NCBI RefSeq assembly: GCF_004343775.1
Contig: NZ_PTXL01000001.1
Span: forward strand, 992,001 to 1,056,000
Length of the DNA stretch: 64,000 nt
Reading direction: 5' to 3'
DNA from: Burkholderia sp. SRS-46
GTDB lineage: Bacteria; Pseudomonadota; Gammaproteobacteria; Burkholderiales; Burkholderiaceae
The position numbers and the translations under genes are program-made. Positions within the stretch are counted from its first letter, which is position 1, and every line of letters starts with the position of its first letter. Of this stretch, positions 20,006 to 29,579 are shown one piece after another. The notes under the pieces are model-generated. The model did not search any database. It worked only from the letters and a program-made list of their open reading frames with translations, and was not told the origin of the DNA.

Positions 20006-20734
20006 ATGGCGACTCGATTCGTGCAACGCGTGCTTGCCGGCGTGCTCGGCCTGTGCGTGACCCACGGCGCGCTCGCGGGCGTCGTGGTGGGGGCGACACG
20101 CGTGATCCTGCAGGCGGACAAGCGCGAAGCGGTCGTGCCCGTGAAGAACGCGGACAGCCAGCCTTACGTGGTGCAGGCATGGATCGACGGCGGGCCTGAG
20201 AAGGGCGGCGCGAAAGCGCCGTTCTTCGTGACGCCGCCGCTGTCGCGGCTCGATCCCGGCAAGGAAAACCTGCTGCGCGTGATGCCGGTCAAGCACGCGT
20301 TGCCGGCCGATCGCGAATCGATGCTGTGGCTGAACGTGAAGGAGATCCCGGCTGCGCCGAAGCAGGAGAACGTGCTGCAGATCGCGATCCAGACGCGGCT
20401 CAAGGCGTTCTATCGTCCGCAGGGCCTGACCGGCTCGGCGGCCGACGCGCCGGCGGCGCTGACCTGGCGCATCGTGCCGTCGAGCGACGGCGCGCGGTTG
20501 ACGGTGCACAACCCGACGCCTTATCACGTCACGTTCGCGAAGATCGGCGTCGATGCCGGGACGAGCGAGGACGTCGATCTCGAGATGGCGCCGCCGCTGC
20601 AGGCGACGACCTACCCGCTGCGCCAGCTTCGCACGGTGCCGACGCGGCCCGTCACGCTGCGGTTCAGCACGATCAACGACTACGGCGCGGTGACGCCGCC
20701 CGTCACGGTGACGGTGCCGGCCGACGCCGCCTGA
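20006..20734 (+). CDS. Periplasmic fimbrial chaperone (PapD/FimC type)
   Basis: 242 residues with a signal peptide (to about residue 24) and two Ig-like domains. Family marks: TRVILQADKREAVVPVKN near the N terminus, the segment RESMLWLNVKEIPA, and QIAIQTRLKAFYRP. It donates a strand to fimbrial subunits and delivers them to the usher. GGAGGGG precedes the ATG, 17 bases after the pilin stop. Confidence 0.93.
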   Translation: MATRFVQRVLAGVLGLCVTHGALAGVVVGATRVILQADKREAVVPVKNADSQPYVVQAWIDGGPEKGGAKAPFFVTPPLSRLDPGKENLLRVMPVKHALPADRESMLWLNVKEIPAAPKQENVLQIAIQTRLKAFYRPQGLTGSAADAPAALTWRIVPSSDGARLTVHNPTPYHVTFAKIGVDAGTSEDVDLEMAPPLQATTYPLRQLRTVPTRPVTLRFSTINDYGAVTPPVTVTVPADAA

Positions 20735-20848
20735 CGCGACGCGGTCGCCGGGCCGGCAAGCTGCCGCTCCGCGATCCGTCTTCCTGACCTTTCTTTTATT
20801 TGACTTCTTGCGGCGCGCGTCCATCCGGCGCGCGGCGCCCCTTCATTC

Positions 20849-23422
20849 ATGACACGACGCCTTGACCCGCTGCGCCGATGCGTGCTCGCGCTCGCCTCGA
20901 CCCTCGCGTTCGGATTGCCGATCGCGGGCGGCGGGCAGGCGCACGCGAATACGGCCTTCAATCCCGCGTTCCTCGCGTTCGGCAACACGCAGGCCGACGT
21001 GGATCTGGACGTGTTCGCCGAAGCGAACGTGCTGCTGCCCGGCGTGCATCCGGTCGAGGTGTCGGTCAACGGCGACGCGTCGGGCACGCATGACGTTCGC
21101 TTCGAGCGCGATGAGCGCGACGGGCAGGGCCATGGGGTGCGGCCTTGCCTGACCACCGCGCAGCTCGATGCGTTCGGCGTGAATCTCGCGGCGTTTCCGC
21201 GCCTCGCCGAGGCCGGCGCGAACGACGATCCGCTCGCGTGCGTCGATCCGCGCGACGCGATGCCGGACGCCGCCGTCACGGTGGACCCCGATCGCCAGGC
21301 GCTGTCGCTGACGGTTCCGCAGGCGAAGATGAAGCGCGTGCCGCGCGGGTCGGTCGATCCGTCGCGCTGGGACGCCGGCATCAACGCGCTGCGCTTCGAC
21401 TATCGCTTCAACGCCGCGCGGCGGCGCTACAGCGACGGGCCGTCGGGCGATGCGACGGAAGCGTACGGCAGCGTGCGCGCGGGCCTGAACCTCGGCGCGT
21501 GGCGCCTGCGCGGCAGCGCGATGGTGAATCGCAGCGCGGCGGGGCTGCAGACGCAGTTCATGAACACCTATCTCGAACGCGACATTCCCGCGTGGCGCAG
21601 CCGCGTCACGCTCGGCGACAGCTTCACGTCCGACACCGTGTTCGACAGCGTTGCGTTCCAGGGCGTGCAGCTCGCGTCCGACGACACGATGCAGCCGGAC
21701 AGCCAGCGCGGCTATGCGCCGGTCGTGCGCGGCATCGCGCAAAGCCATGCGAAGGTCGAGATTCGCCAGAACGGCTATCTGATCTACAACAGCTACGTGC
21801 CGCCGGGGCCGTTCGAGATCGACGACCTGTACGCGATCGCATCGCAGGCGGATCTCGAGGTGACGATCGTCGAGGCGGACGGCCAGCAACGCAGCTTCAT
21901 CCAGCCCTCGGCGAGCATTCCGACCCTGCTGCGCCAGAACGCATGGTCGTATCGCGCGGCCGCGGGGCGGCTGCGCGCCGAATCCGGCCGGCCGCAATGG
22001 TTCACGTCGGCGAGTGCCGCCTACGGCCTGCCCGGCGAGACGACGGTCTACGGCGGGGCGACGTTCGCCGGCGGCTATGCGGCGCTGGCGGCTGGCGTCG
22101 CGCGCAACCTGGCCCGGGTCGGCGCGCTGTCGGTGGACATGACGCACGCCCGCTACCGGAACCACGCGGGGCAGGCGGGTGCGGGCAGCGCGGTGCGCCT
22201 GATGTTCGCGAAGGCGTTCGCGTCGACGGGCACGGAACTGCGCGCCGCGCACCATCAGTATTCGAGCGGCTATCGAAGCCTGTCCGACGTCGCGGTGCGC
22301 TATGCGACGTCCGTCGACCTGTGGGCACACCGCGCGGGCAAGCGCAGCCGCAGCGAACTGAGCGTGTCGCAGAACCTCGGGCGTGCGGGCTCGCTGTACG
22401 TCAGCGCGAACCGGCGCGCCTACCGCGACGGTGCGGGGGAGGACCGCTTGATCCAGTTCGGCTACGCCGGCAGCGTGTCGCGCGTGTCGTACAACGTGAA
22501 CCTGAGCCACGAGACGCGTGCGCGCGGCACGAGCAGCCGGCAGGTGTCGCTGAACCTGTCGATTCCGTTCGGCGGCGGGCGCACGGCGACACCGCGTGCA
22601 TACGGCAGCGCGACGCTGATCGCCGGCAGCGCGGGCACCGAGCAGCGCGCGGGCGTGTTCGGCACGCTGTTCGCCGACGATCGCCTGAGCTATGGCGTCG
22701 ACGTCGATCGTACGGCGCACGGCCTGGGTGGCGCGGTGAACCTGAACTATCGCGCGTCGGCCGGCCAGTTCGGGGCCACTCACAACCAGACGCGCACCGG
22801 CGCGCAGACCTCGGTCAGCGCGGCGGGCGGCGTGGTCGTGCACGGCGGCGGCGTCACGCTGTCGCAGCCGCTTGGCGAAACCGTCGCGCTCGTGCGCAGC
22901 GAGAGCGCGGCCGACGTCGGCGTGATCGCGCATGCCGGCGTGCGCACCGACCGCGCGGGTTATGCGGTCGTGCCCAACGTCACGCCGTACCGGCAGAACC
23001 GCATCGCCTTGCGCACGGCGGAGCTCGATCGCCAGCTCGAGATCCGCAACGCGATCGTGCACGTCGTGCCGACGCGCGGCGCGGTCGTGCTGGCGCCGTT
23101 CGAGGTCGAGGCGGGCCGCCTGATGCTCGACGTGGCCGACGACGCCGGCAAGCCGGTGCCGTTCGGCGCCGCCGTGCTGACCGCGGACGGCAAGGAGGTC
23201 GGCATGGTCGGCCCGAACGGGCAGGGCTTCGTCACGGGCATCGGCCGCGCCGGCGACCTGCTGGTGCGGTGGGGCACGCGCCCGGACGAGCGCTGCGCGC
23301 TGTCGTACGACATGGGCGAATCGACGCCGCACAGCCCTTTCCCCGAACTCGAGGTCGTCTGCTCGCGCGCGCACCCGGCGCTGCAGGCCGACGCTTCTTC
23401 ATTTACTTCACCCCGTTCATGA
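20849..23422 (+). CDS. Fimbrial outer-membrane usher (FimD/PapC type)
   Basis: 857 residues. Signal peptide, N-terminal chaperone-binding domain (FNPAFLAFG, then LDVFAEANVLLPG), a 24-strand pore with plug (RGIAQSHAKVEIRQNGYLIY, VPPGPFEIDDLY), and C-terminal domains ending with a cysteine pair. This is the assembly platform of the fimbria. Length is normal and no frameshift is seen. Its stop codon overlaps the adhesin start. Confidence 0.94.
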   Translation: MTRRLDPLRRCVLALASTLAFGLPIAGGGQAHANTAFNPAFLAFGNTQADVDLDVFAEANVLLPGVHPVEVSVNGDASGTHDVRFERDERDGQGHGVRPCLTTAQLDAFGVNLAAFPRLAEAGANDDPLACVDPRDAMPDAAVTVDPDRQALSLTVPQAKMKRVPRGSVDPSRWDAGINALRFDYRFNAARRRYSDGPSGDATEAYGSVRAGLNLGAWRLRGSAMVNRSAAGLQTQFMNTYLERDIPAWRSRVTLGDSFTSDTVFDSVAFQGVQLASDDTMQPDSQRGYAPVVRGIAQSHAKVEIRQNGYLIYNSYVPPGPFEIDDLYAIASQADLEVTIVEADGQQRSFIQPSASIPTLLRQNAWSYRAAAGRLRAESGRPQWFTSASAAYGLPGETTVYGGATFAGGYAALAAGVARNLARVGALSVDMTHARYRNHAGQAGAGSAVRLMFAKAFASTGTELRAAHHQYSSGYRSLSDVAVRYATSVDLWAHRAGKRSRSELSVSQNLGRAGSLYVSANRRAYRDGAGEDRLIQFGYAGSVSRVSYNVNLSHETRARGTSSRQVSLNLSIPFGGGRTATPRAYGSATLIAGSAGTEQRAGVFGTLFADDRLSYGVDVDRTAHGLGGAVNLNYRASAGQFGATHNQTRTGAQTSVSAAGGVVVHGGGVTLSQPLGETVALVRSESAADVGVIAHAGVRTDRAGYAVVPNVTPYRQNRIALRTAELDRQLEIRNAIVHVVPTRGAVVLAPFEVEAGRLMLDVADDAGKPVPFGAAVLTADGKEVGMVGPNGQGFVTGIGRAGDLLVRWGTRPDERCALSYDMGESTPHSPFPELEVVCSRAHPALQADASSFTSPRS

Positions 23423-24387
23423 AACCCACGACATCCCGATTGGCGGCGCGCCTGCGCCGCTGGGCGGCGCTCGTCGCGCTGACGCTTGGCACGGCGCCCG
23501 CGTTCGCCGCGTGTCTGAGCCTGCCCGAAGACTTCAATCCGATCGAGTTCGGTTCGATCGCGGCCGACAGCGTCGAAGTCGGCGGCGTGGTCAGGTCGAT
23601 GAGGTTCACGCTGACCATCACCTGTGCGCCGAACGGCCAGAACCAGCCCGAGGCGCGCACGTTGCGCTATTCGAGCGAGTTCGGCGCCGCGCCGGGCATG
23701 AACCTGTGGGCCACCCATCTCCCCGGCCTCGCGCTGCGGACGGTGCGCGACGGCGAGGATCTCGGCGGCAATACCGAAGGCGTGCTCGGCACGCATCCGG
23801 GCGACGGCACGGCGCGCGAGTTCGTGATCGACATGGAGCTGGTCAAGACCGGGCCGGTGACGCCCGGCTTTCTGCTCGGCCAGGCGCTGATCGTCGAGGC
23901 GTTGCCGGTGAGCGGCGATCCCGGCCATTACGTGGTGCGCAAGCACATTACGAGCAGCCAGGTGCGTGGCGTCGCGTGCACCGTCAATACCGACTCGAAG
24001 CATCTCGTCGTGCCGCTCGGCGCCGTGCCCGCGAGCGCTTTCGACGGCCCGGGCTCGGCCCGCGCGTCGCGTGAATTCGCGATCAACCTGACGTGCAGCC
24101 CGTACGGCGAAGCGCGGCCGACGCCGCTGTCGATCCAGCTGCTCGGCGAGACGGCGCCGGGCACGGCGGACGTGCTGAAGCTGCTCGGCGACGACGCGGC
24201 GCAGGGCGTCGGGATTCGCGTGCTGAAGGACGAGGCGCCGGTGGCGCTGAATACCTGGCACAGCCTCGGCGATGCCACCGTCGGGGCGACTGCGCTGCCG
24301 TTTACTGCGCAGTACTACCAATACGGTGAACGCGTGACGGCGGGGTCGGGAGATGGCGCGATGACCTTCCTGATCCAGATGCGCTGA
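23419..24387 (+). CDS. Two-domain fimbrial tip subunit / adhesin
   Basis: 322 residues with a signal peptide (cleavage near residue 30, AFAA). The N-terminal half carries one cysteine pair in a pilin-like sandwich; the C-terminal half is a second pilin-like domain with its own pair (VACTVN, NLTCSP) and a C-terminal strand ending IQMR. This two-domain build is that of tip adhesins, where the first domain binds a receptor and the second plugs into the fibre. The ligand cannot be read from the sequence; proximity to chitinase genes only hints at a polysaccharide. ATGA overlap with the usher gene. Confidence 0.85.
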   Translation: MKPTTSRLAARLRRWAALVALTLGTAPAFAACLSLPEDFNPIEFGSIAADSVEVGGVVRSMRFTLTITCAPNGQNQPEARTLRYSSEFGAAPGMNLWATHLPGLALRTVRDGEDLGGNTEGVLGTHPGDGTAREFVIDMELVKTGPVTPGFLLGQALIVEALPVSGDPGHYVVRKHITSSQVRGVACTVNTDSKHLVVPLGAVPASAFDGPGSARASREFAINLTCSPYGEARPTPLSIQLLGETAPGTADVLKLLGDDAAQGVGIRVLKDEAPVALNTWHSLGDATVGATALPFTAQYYQYGERVTAGSGDGAMTFLIQMR

Positions 24388-24427
24388 CCCCGGCCCGCCA
24401 CGTCGCGCCGGGTATTTTGAAATCCTT

Positions 24428-24446
24428 GAGAATGATTATCGACATG
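24428..24446 (+). promoter_or_regulatory. Putative Fur box upstream of cytochrome b561
   Basis: The 19 bases beginning GAGAATGATTATC match 13 of 19 positions of the Fur consensus (GATAATGATAATCATTATC). It stands about 70 bases before the b561 start in a strikingly AT-rich pocket, where a promoter operator would be expected. Confidence 0.6.
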
Positions 24447-24517
24447 CGATTCGACATCGATAATTTCATCCACTTATCCAAGGAAACAATCAATTGGCAA
24501 CCGATAAAGGATGAATC

Positions 24518-25069
24518 ATGCATGTGGCTTCTCAAATCAATTCGCAAGGGAAAGCATCGGACGACGGCCGATACGATCGATTTTCCCGCGCGCTGCACTG
24601 GATCTTCGCGGCCGTGATCCTGTACACGATGGTGGCCGGATTCTCGCTGCACTTCATCACGCAGCCGGAGGTCTGGCGTTTCGTGTCGACGCTCAACATG
24701 TCGCTCGCGAGCTGCCTGATCGTGCTGTTTCCGCTGCGCTACGTGTGGTCGTTCTTCCGCCGGACACCGCCGGACGTCGAGTCGATTCCTCGGCGACAGC
24801 GATCGATCGCGCATCTGGTGCACTCGTTGATTTACGCGCTCGTCGCCTTCGTCCTGTTCAGCGGTTTCGTGATGGTGCCGGACGGCTATTGGCTGTTCGG
24901 GGTGCTTTATGTGAAGACGCCGTATAGCGCGGGGCCGGTGACCGCGCACTGGTTCGAACTTCACAAGTTCGGCTGCTATGCGCTGGCATTCGTGGTGGCG
25001 GCACACGCGGCGGCGGCGCTCAAGCACCATTTCGTGTCGAAGAACGGCGTGCTGAAGCGCATGCTTTGA
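24518..25069 (+). CDS. Cytochrome b561 family membrane protein
   Basis: 183 residues, four membrane helices (about 26-46, 58-76, 95-118, 150-172). Likely haem ligands are His in RALHWIF near the N terminus, HSLIYAL in helix three and His residues in HWFELHKFG/HAAAALKHH. Family members shuttle electrons from quinol across the inner membrane. A Fur-box-like site upstream suggests iron control, and some b561 proteins serve siderophore iron reduction; that role here is inference. Monocistronic, followed by a bidirectional terminator. Confidence 0.87.
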   Translation: MHVASQINSQGKASDDGRYDRFSRALHWIFAAVILYTMVAGFSLHFITQPEVWRFVSTLNMSLASCLIVLFPLRYVWSFFRRTPPDVESIPRRQRSIAHLVHSLIYALVAFVLFSGFVMVPDGYWLFGVLYVKTPYSAGPVTAHWFELHKFGCYALAFVVAAHAAAALKHHFVSKNGVLKRML

Positions 25070-25122
25070 CGAACGTGTGGATGTCCGGGGCGCACATTGA
25101 TGTGACCCGATCCGGAAATGAA

Positions 25123-25147
25123 AAAGGCCGGCATTTAGCCGGCCTTT
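25123..25147. terminator. Bidirectional terminator between b561 and tRNA-Leu
   Basis: Inverted repeat AAAGGCCGGC...GCCGGCCTTT with A/T runs on both sides, placed between the convergent b561 gene and tRNA-Leu gene. Confidence 0.8.
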
Positions 25148-25157
25148 CAAAAACAGA

Positions 25158-25244
25158 TGGTGCCCAGGAGAGGACTCGAACCTCCACGATGTTGCCACCG
25201 CTAGGACCTGAACCTAGTGCGTCTACCAATTCCGCCACCTGGGC
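25158..25244 (-). tRNA. tRNA-Leu(CAG)
   Basis: Complete 87-base leucine tRNA including encoded CCA (25158-25160). Acceptor GCCCAGG pairs with CCTGGGC, anticodon loop TTCAGGT gives CAG, and the long variable arm of class II tRNAs is present. Nearly identical to the partial copy at the start of the window. Confidence 0.97.
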
Positions 25245-25279
25245 ACGTTTCGCTTGTTGCTGCATCGCGAAAGACCGCA

Positions 25280-25307
25280 ATTATAGCGCCCCATTTATCC
25301 GTGTCAA
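25280..25307 (-). promoter_or_regulatory. Sigma-70 promoter of tRNA-Leu
   Basis: On the minus strand TTGACA (25302-25307), 16-base spacer, TATAAT (25280-25285): both hexamers perfect, about 35 bases upstream of the tRNA. Confidence 0.85.
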
Positions 25308-25488
25308 CACTTTTTTTCAATGCGCCGGGCCGGGCCGGCCGGCGGGCGAACGGGGCGCGTCCGCGTCGTTTGCGACACGGCCGGGTGTTAGAATGGCCGC
25401 CAACAATATAGCCAAGTCCAGATCGGCATGGTCGTATTGATGCCGCGCATCATCAGCCAACGCAACGAGAACAACCATCGACAAGCCC

Positions 25489-27957
25489 TTGAGCAAATAT
25501 CCGTACCCCATTCCGAGCCGTGAAGAGATTCTCGGCGTGCTGCGTACGAGCGAAGCGCCTCTCGCCGCGAATGACATCGCCGAGGCGCTGTCGATCAAGC
25601 GTCAGGAGCGCGAAGGGTTCTTCCGGCGCGTCGCCGCGATGGAGCGCGACGGCCAGATCCGGCTCGACAAGCGCGGCCACTACCAGCTGACCCATCCATC
25701 GAACTTCGTCGCCGGACGCGTGCAGGGCCATCGCGACGGCTACGGCTTCGTGATTCGCGACGACGGCCAGGACGACCTGTTCCTGCCGAACGGCGAAATG
25801 CAGAAGGTGATGCACAACGACCGCGTGCTCGCGCGGATCGTCGGCTACGACCGCCGCGGCCGACCTGAAGGCCATGTGGTCGAGGTGACCGAGCGCGCGA
25901 ACAAGCGCGTGATCGGCCGCCTGCTCAACGAGAACGGCGCGCTGATCGTCGCGCCCGAAGACAAGCGCATCGGCCACGACATCCTGATCACGCAGAACGT
26001 GAAGAAGGCGAAGGTCGGCCAGGTGGTGGTCGTCGAGCTGACCGATTTCCCGAGTCGTCATTCGCAGCCGCTCGGCCGCGTGGTCGAGGTGCTCGGCGAC
26101 ATCGACGATCCGGGTATGGAGATCGAGATCGCGGTGCGCAAGTACGGCGTGCCGCACGAGTTCAGCCAGCCCGCGCTCGACGATGCAGCCGCGCTGCCGG
26201 ACAAGGTGCGGCCCGCCGACCTGCGGTTCCGCGTCGACCTGCGCGACGTGCCGCTCGTCACGATCGACGGCGAGGACGCGCGCGACTTCGACGATGCGGT
26301 CTATTGCGAGCCGACCAAGGTCGGGCGCGGCGACGGTTTCCGCCTGATCGTCGCGATCGCGGACGTCTCGCATTACGTGCAGCCGGGCAGCGGCCTCGAC
26401 GGCGACGCGCTCGAGCGCAGCACGTCGGTGTACTTCCCGCGCCGCGTGATCCCGATGCTGCCGGAGAAGCTGTCGAACGGGCTGTGCTCGCTGAATCCGC
26501 AAGTCGACCGCTGCGTGCTCGCGTGCGACATCGTGATCACCGCGCGCGGCGAGATCAAGGCGTACCAGTTCTATCCGGCCGTGATCCATTCGGCCGCGCG
26601 CCTCACGTACACGGAAGTCGCGGCGGTGCTCGCGAACACGAAGGGGCCGGAGGCCGCGCGCCGCGCCGAGCTGCTGCCGCACCTGCAGAACCTGTACGGC
26701 GTCTACAAGGCACTGTTCGCCGCGCGGCAGAAGCGTGGCGCGATCGACTTCGATACGACCGAGACGTATATCGTCTGCAACACGCAGGGCAAGATCGAGC
26801 AGATCGTGCCGCGCCAGCGCAACGATGCGCACAAGCTGATCGAGGAATGCATGCTGGCCGCGAACGTGTGCGCGGCCGACTTCCTGAAGCGCAACAAGCA
26901 TCCGGGCCTGTACCGCGTGCACGCGGGGCCGACGCCGGAGAAGCTCGAGAACCTGCGTGCGTTCCTGCGCGGCATGGGCCTGTCGCTCGGCGGCGGCGAA
27001 AAGCCGCATGCGAGCGACTACGCGGCGCTGATGGCGCAGATTCGCGACCGGCCCGACGCGCAGATGCTGCAGCCGATGCTGCTGCGCTCGATGCAGCAGG
27101 CGGTCTACAGCCCGGACAACATCGGCCACTTCGGTCTCGCGTATGAAGCCTACGCGCACTTCACGAGCCCGATCCGCCGCTATCCGGACCTGCTCACGCA
27201 CCGCGCGATCTACGCGATCCTGTCCGGCAAGAAGTACGCGCCGAAGGCGCCGGACGGTTTCGAGCTGAACACCGCGCTGTCGCCGCGTGCCCGCGCGATG
27301 CAGCAGGCGGACGACGAAGCGCGCAACCGCTCGCGCAACAACACCGCGATCTGGGAAGAGCTCGGCCTGCACTGCTCGGCGAACGAGCGGCGCGCCGACG
27401 AGGCGTCGCGCGACGTCGAGGCATGGCTCAAGTGCTACTTCATGCGCGACAAGCTCGGCGAGGAGTACGGCGGGATGGTGAACGGCGTCACGTCGTTCGG
27501 CATCTTCGTGCAGCTCGACACGCTGTTCATCGAAGGGCTCGTGCACGTCACGGAGCTCGGCTCGGACTACTTCCAGTACGACGAGATCAAGAACGAGCTG
27601 CGCGGCGAGCGCACCGGCATCCGCTATCGCTTGTCGGACCGGGTGCGCGTGCAGGTGAGCCGCGTCGATCTCGACGCGCGCAAGATCGATTTCCGGCTGG
27701 TGCGCGATACGCCCGTGAAGGCGCCGCGTCCGGCTGCCGCGCCGGCCGCCGCGCCGGCCGCCGCGGGCATCGATCGCGGCGGCCCGCGCGTGCGCGCGCT
27801 GCCGTCGGCCGAGGAGCCGGTGCCGCATCGCAAGAAGGCCGCGAGCGCACCGACCGCGGCGGTGAAGGAAGCACACGCGGCGCGTGGCGTCGCGAAAAAG
27901 AAGGGTACGCCCGCGAAGACCGCGGCGAAGAAGGCGCGCGCCCGCAAGAAGTACTGA
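25489..27957 (+). CDS. rnr: Ribonuclease R
   Basis: 3'-5' exoribonuclease of 822 residues that degrades structured RNA. Order: winged-helix N terminus, cold-shock-like OB domains (about 70-230), RNB catalytic domain with metal-binding DGEDARDFDDAV near residue 260 and the signature HFTSPIRRYPDLLTHRAI, an S1 domain (about 640-725), and a basic Lys/Ala/Arg-rich tail. The likely start is a TTG at 25489; no in-frame ATG or GTG with a better ribosome binding site lies upstream. The rnr-rlmB order is conserved in proteobacteria. Confidence 0.96.
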   Translation: MSKYPYPIPSREEILGVLRTSEAPLAANDIAEALSIKRQEREGFFRRVAAMERDGQIRLDKRGHYQLTHPSNFVAGRVQGHRDGYGFVIRDDGQDDLFLPNGEMQKVMHNDRVLARIVGYDRRGRPEGHVVEVTERANKRVIGRLLNENGALIVAPEDKRIGHDILITQNVKKAKVGQVVVVELTDFPSRHSQPLGRVVEVLGDIDDPGMEIEIAVRKYGVPHEFSQPALDDAAALPDKVRPADLRFRVDLRDVPLVTIDGEDARDFDDAVYCEPTKVGRGDGFRLIVAIADVSHYVQPGSGLDGDALERSTSVYFPRRVIPMLPEKLSNGLCSLNPQVDRCVLACDIVITARGEIKAYQFYPAVIHSAARLTYTEVAAVLANTKGPEAARRAELLPHLQNLYGVYKALFAARQKRGAIDFDTTETYIVCNTQGKIEQIVPRQRNDAHKLIEECMLAANVCAADFLKRNKHPGLYRVHAGPTPEKLENLRAFLRGMGLSLGGGEKPHASDYAALMAQIRDRPDAQMLQPMLLRSMQQAVYSPDNIGHFGLAYEAYAHFTSPIRRYPDLLTHRAIYAILSGKKYAPKAPDGFELNTALSPRARAMQQADDEARNRSRNNTAIWEELGLHCSANERRADEASRDVEAWLKCYFMRDKLGEEYGGMVNGVTSFGIFVQLDTLFIEGLVHVTELGSDYFQYDEIKNELRGERTGIRYRLSDRVRVQVSRVDLDARKIDFRLVRDTPVKAPRPAAAPAAAPAAAGIDRGGPRVRALPSAEEPVPHRKKAASAPTAAVKEAHAARGVAKKKGTPAKTAAKKARARKKY

Positions 27958-28104
27958 ACGACGGGGCGGCGCGTGCGCCGCGCCCGCAGCATCGAGAGAC
28001 GCCGCGTGACCGGTCATTCGCCGGGCGCGCGGCGCTTTCCGTTTCCATGGATTGCGGCCGCGCGCGTTGCGCGGCTGCACGTTTTATCGAAGGTTGTTCC
28101 AGTC

Positions 28105-28848
28105 ATGTCACGTCTGAAGGTTCTCTACGGTTTTCATGCGGTGACCGCACGCTTGCGGCACGACGCGTCGACGGTTGCGGAGGTGCTGTACGACCAGACG
28201 CGCCGCGACCGCCGCATGCAGGATTTCCTGCACGCCGCGAAGGAAGCGGGCGTGCGGCTGATCGCGGCCGACGAAACGCGCCTGTGGGGCCTCGCGCATA
28301 CCGAGCGCCACCAGGGCGTCGTGGCGCGGGTCGAGGACATTCCGCTTGCGCAGAACCTGTCCGAGCTGCTCGACGGGATCCAGGGCCCGGCGCTGCTGCT
28401 CGTGCTCGACGGCGTCACCGATCCGCACAACCTCGGCGCATGCCTGCGCGTGGCCGATGCGGCCGGCGCGCACGCGGTGATCGCGCCGCGCGACCGCGCG
28501 GTCGGCCTGAACGCGACCGCGGCGAAGGTTGCGAGCGGTGCCGCCGATACCGTGCCGTACATCACGGTGACGAACCTCGCGCGTGCGCTGCGCGAGCTGA
28601 AGGAAGCGGGCGTGTGGATCATCGGCACGTCGGACGAGGCGTCGGCGACGCTGTACGACACGAAGCTTGACGGCCCGGTTGCGCTGGTGATGGGCGCGGA
28701 AGGCGAGGGCATGCGCCGGCTCACGCGCGACACCTGCGACGAAGTGATGAGCATTCCGATGGCCGGCAGCGTCGAGAGCCTGAACGTGTCGGTCGCGAGC
28801 GGGGTGTGCCTGTACGAGGCGGTGCGACAGCGGCGCGTGAAGGCGTAA
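28105..28848 (+). CDS. rlmB: 23S rRNA (Gm2251) 2'-O-methyltransferase RlmB
   Basis: 247-residue SpoU/TrmH-family (SPOUT) methyltransferase. N-terminal substrate-binding domain (about 5-80), then the knotted catalytic domain with motif 1 ([20 protein letters not shown]), motif 2 ([10 protein letters not shown]) and motif 3 ([19 protein letters not shown]). It methylates the 23S P-loop guanosine. It follows rnr, as in many genomes. ATG at 28105 is the start giving the normal family length; the frame upstream is non-coding. Confidence 0.95.
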   Translation: MSRLKVLYGFHAVTARLRHDASTVAEVLYDQTRRDRRMQDFLHAAKEAGVRLIAADETRLWGLAHTERHQGVVARVEDIPLAQNLSELLDGIQGPALLLVLDGVTDPHNLGACLRVADAAGAHAVIAPRDRAVGLNATAAKVASGAADTVPYITVTNLARALRELKEAGVWIIGTSDEASATLYDTKLDGPVALVMGAEGEGMRRLTRDTCDEVMSIPMAGSVESLNVSVASGVCLYEAVRQRRVKA

Positions 28849-28892
28849 CGGCCGGAACGAAACCGTCGCGCATCCACGCCTGTCGAAGGTCG

Positions 28893-28922
28893 GCCCGTTG
28901 GACATTCCAGTGTCCAACGGGC
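28893..28922. terminator. Strong hairpin between convergent rlmB and GNAT genes
   Basis: Perfect 12-base stem GCCCGTTGGACA/TGTCCAACGGGC with a six-base loop. It lies between two convergent genes and probably serves both, although neither side carries a T-tract. Confidence 0.5.
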
Positions 28923-28976
28923 TTCCGCCATCAAGGCCGCGTCGATCGACGCGCCTCCCGTCTCTCGCGCACTCGA

Positions 28977-29492
28977 CTAAGCCGCCAGCACATAGCGCCG
29001 GTCGACGACAGGCGTTTCGCCGATCGTGCTCGCCTCGGTTCCCGCGAATTGCCAGCCGTATCGTTCATAGAACGCAATGGCGTTGGCGTTGTCTTCGAGC
29101 GCGAACAGGTGCAGCGTGCGCTCGCCGATTTCCCGCGTCCATGCACGCGCGGCCTCGATCAGCTGTCTTCCCGCGCCGTAGCCCTGATAGTCGGCAAGGA
29201 TATGCAGGCAGTCGAGCAGCGCGCCGTACCGCGGATCCTGCACGTTTTCCGCGGAAGCGAAGCCGATCGCCACGCCGTTCACTTCGGCAATCCTGACCAT
29301 GCCCCATTCCGCCTCAGGCCGGGCGAAGTACGCGCGCCATTTCGACAGATGCGCGCCGGGCGCATCGTGTTCGAGATAGTTCGCCGGGAGGATGTGGCGA
29401 TAAGCGCGTTGCCAGCTCAGCGTATGCAGCCTGGCGATGGTTTGCGCATCGCCCGTCGTGGCGTGACGGAGCGTGATCTGTACGGCTGGCAT
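28977..29492 (-). CDS. GNAT-family N-acetyltransferase
   Basis: 171 residues with the GNAT fold and an acetyl-CoA loop of the form YQGYGAGRQLIEAA near residue 105, followed by LFALEDNANAIAFYERYGW. The substrate cannot be inferred. Met at 29492 is the natural start: the extra 20 codons upstream lack GNAT features. Single gene. Confidence 0.88.
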   Translation of the reverse strand: MPAVQITLRHATTGDAQTIARLHTLSWQRAYRHILPANYLEHDAPGAHLSKWRAYFARPEAEWGMVRIAEVNGVAIGFASAENVQDPRYGALLDCLHILADYQGYGAGRQLIEAARAWTREIGERTLHLFALEDNANAIAFYERYGWQFAGTEASTIGETPVVDRRYVLAA

Positions 29493-29579
29493 CGTGTGAA
29501 TCCGATCGTTGGGAATCGGAGAGTGTAGCAAGCCGGAAAAGGCGCGTGGCACCGGTTGCGCGCGACGCGCCTGCGCGGC

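Noticed and set aside
20843..23374. Long minus-strand frame opposite the usher gene
   Set aside because: Shadow of the usher; composition (Arg, His, Ala) is typical of antisense frames in GC-rich DNA.
25453..28080. Long minus-strand frame opposite rnr
   Set aside because: Antisense shadow of RNase R, no protein features.
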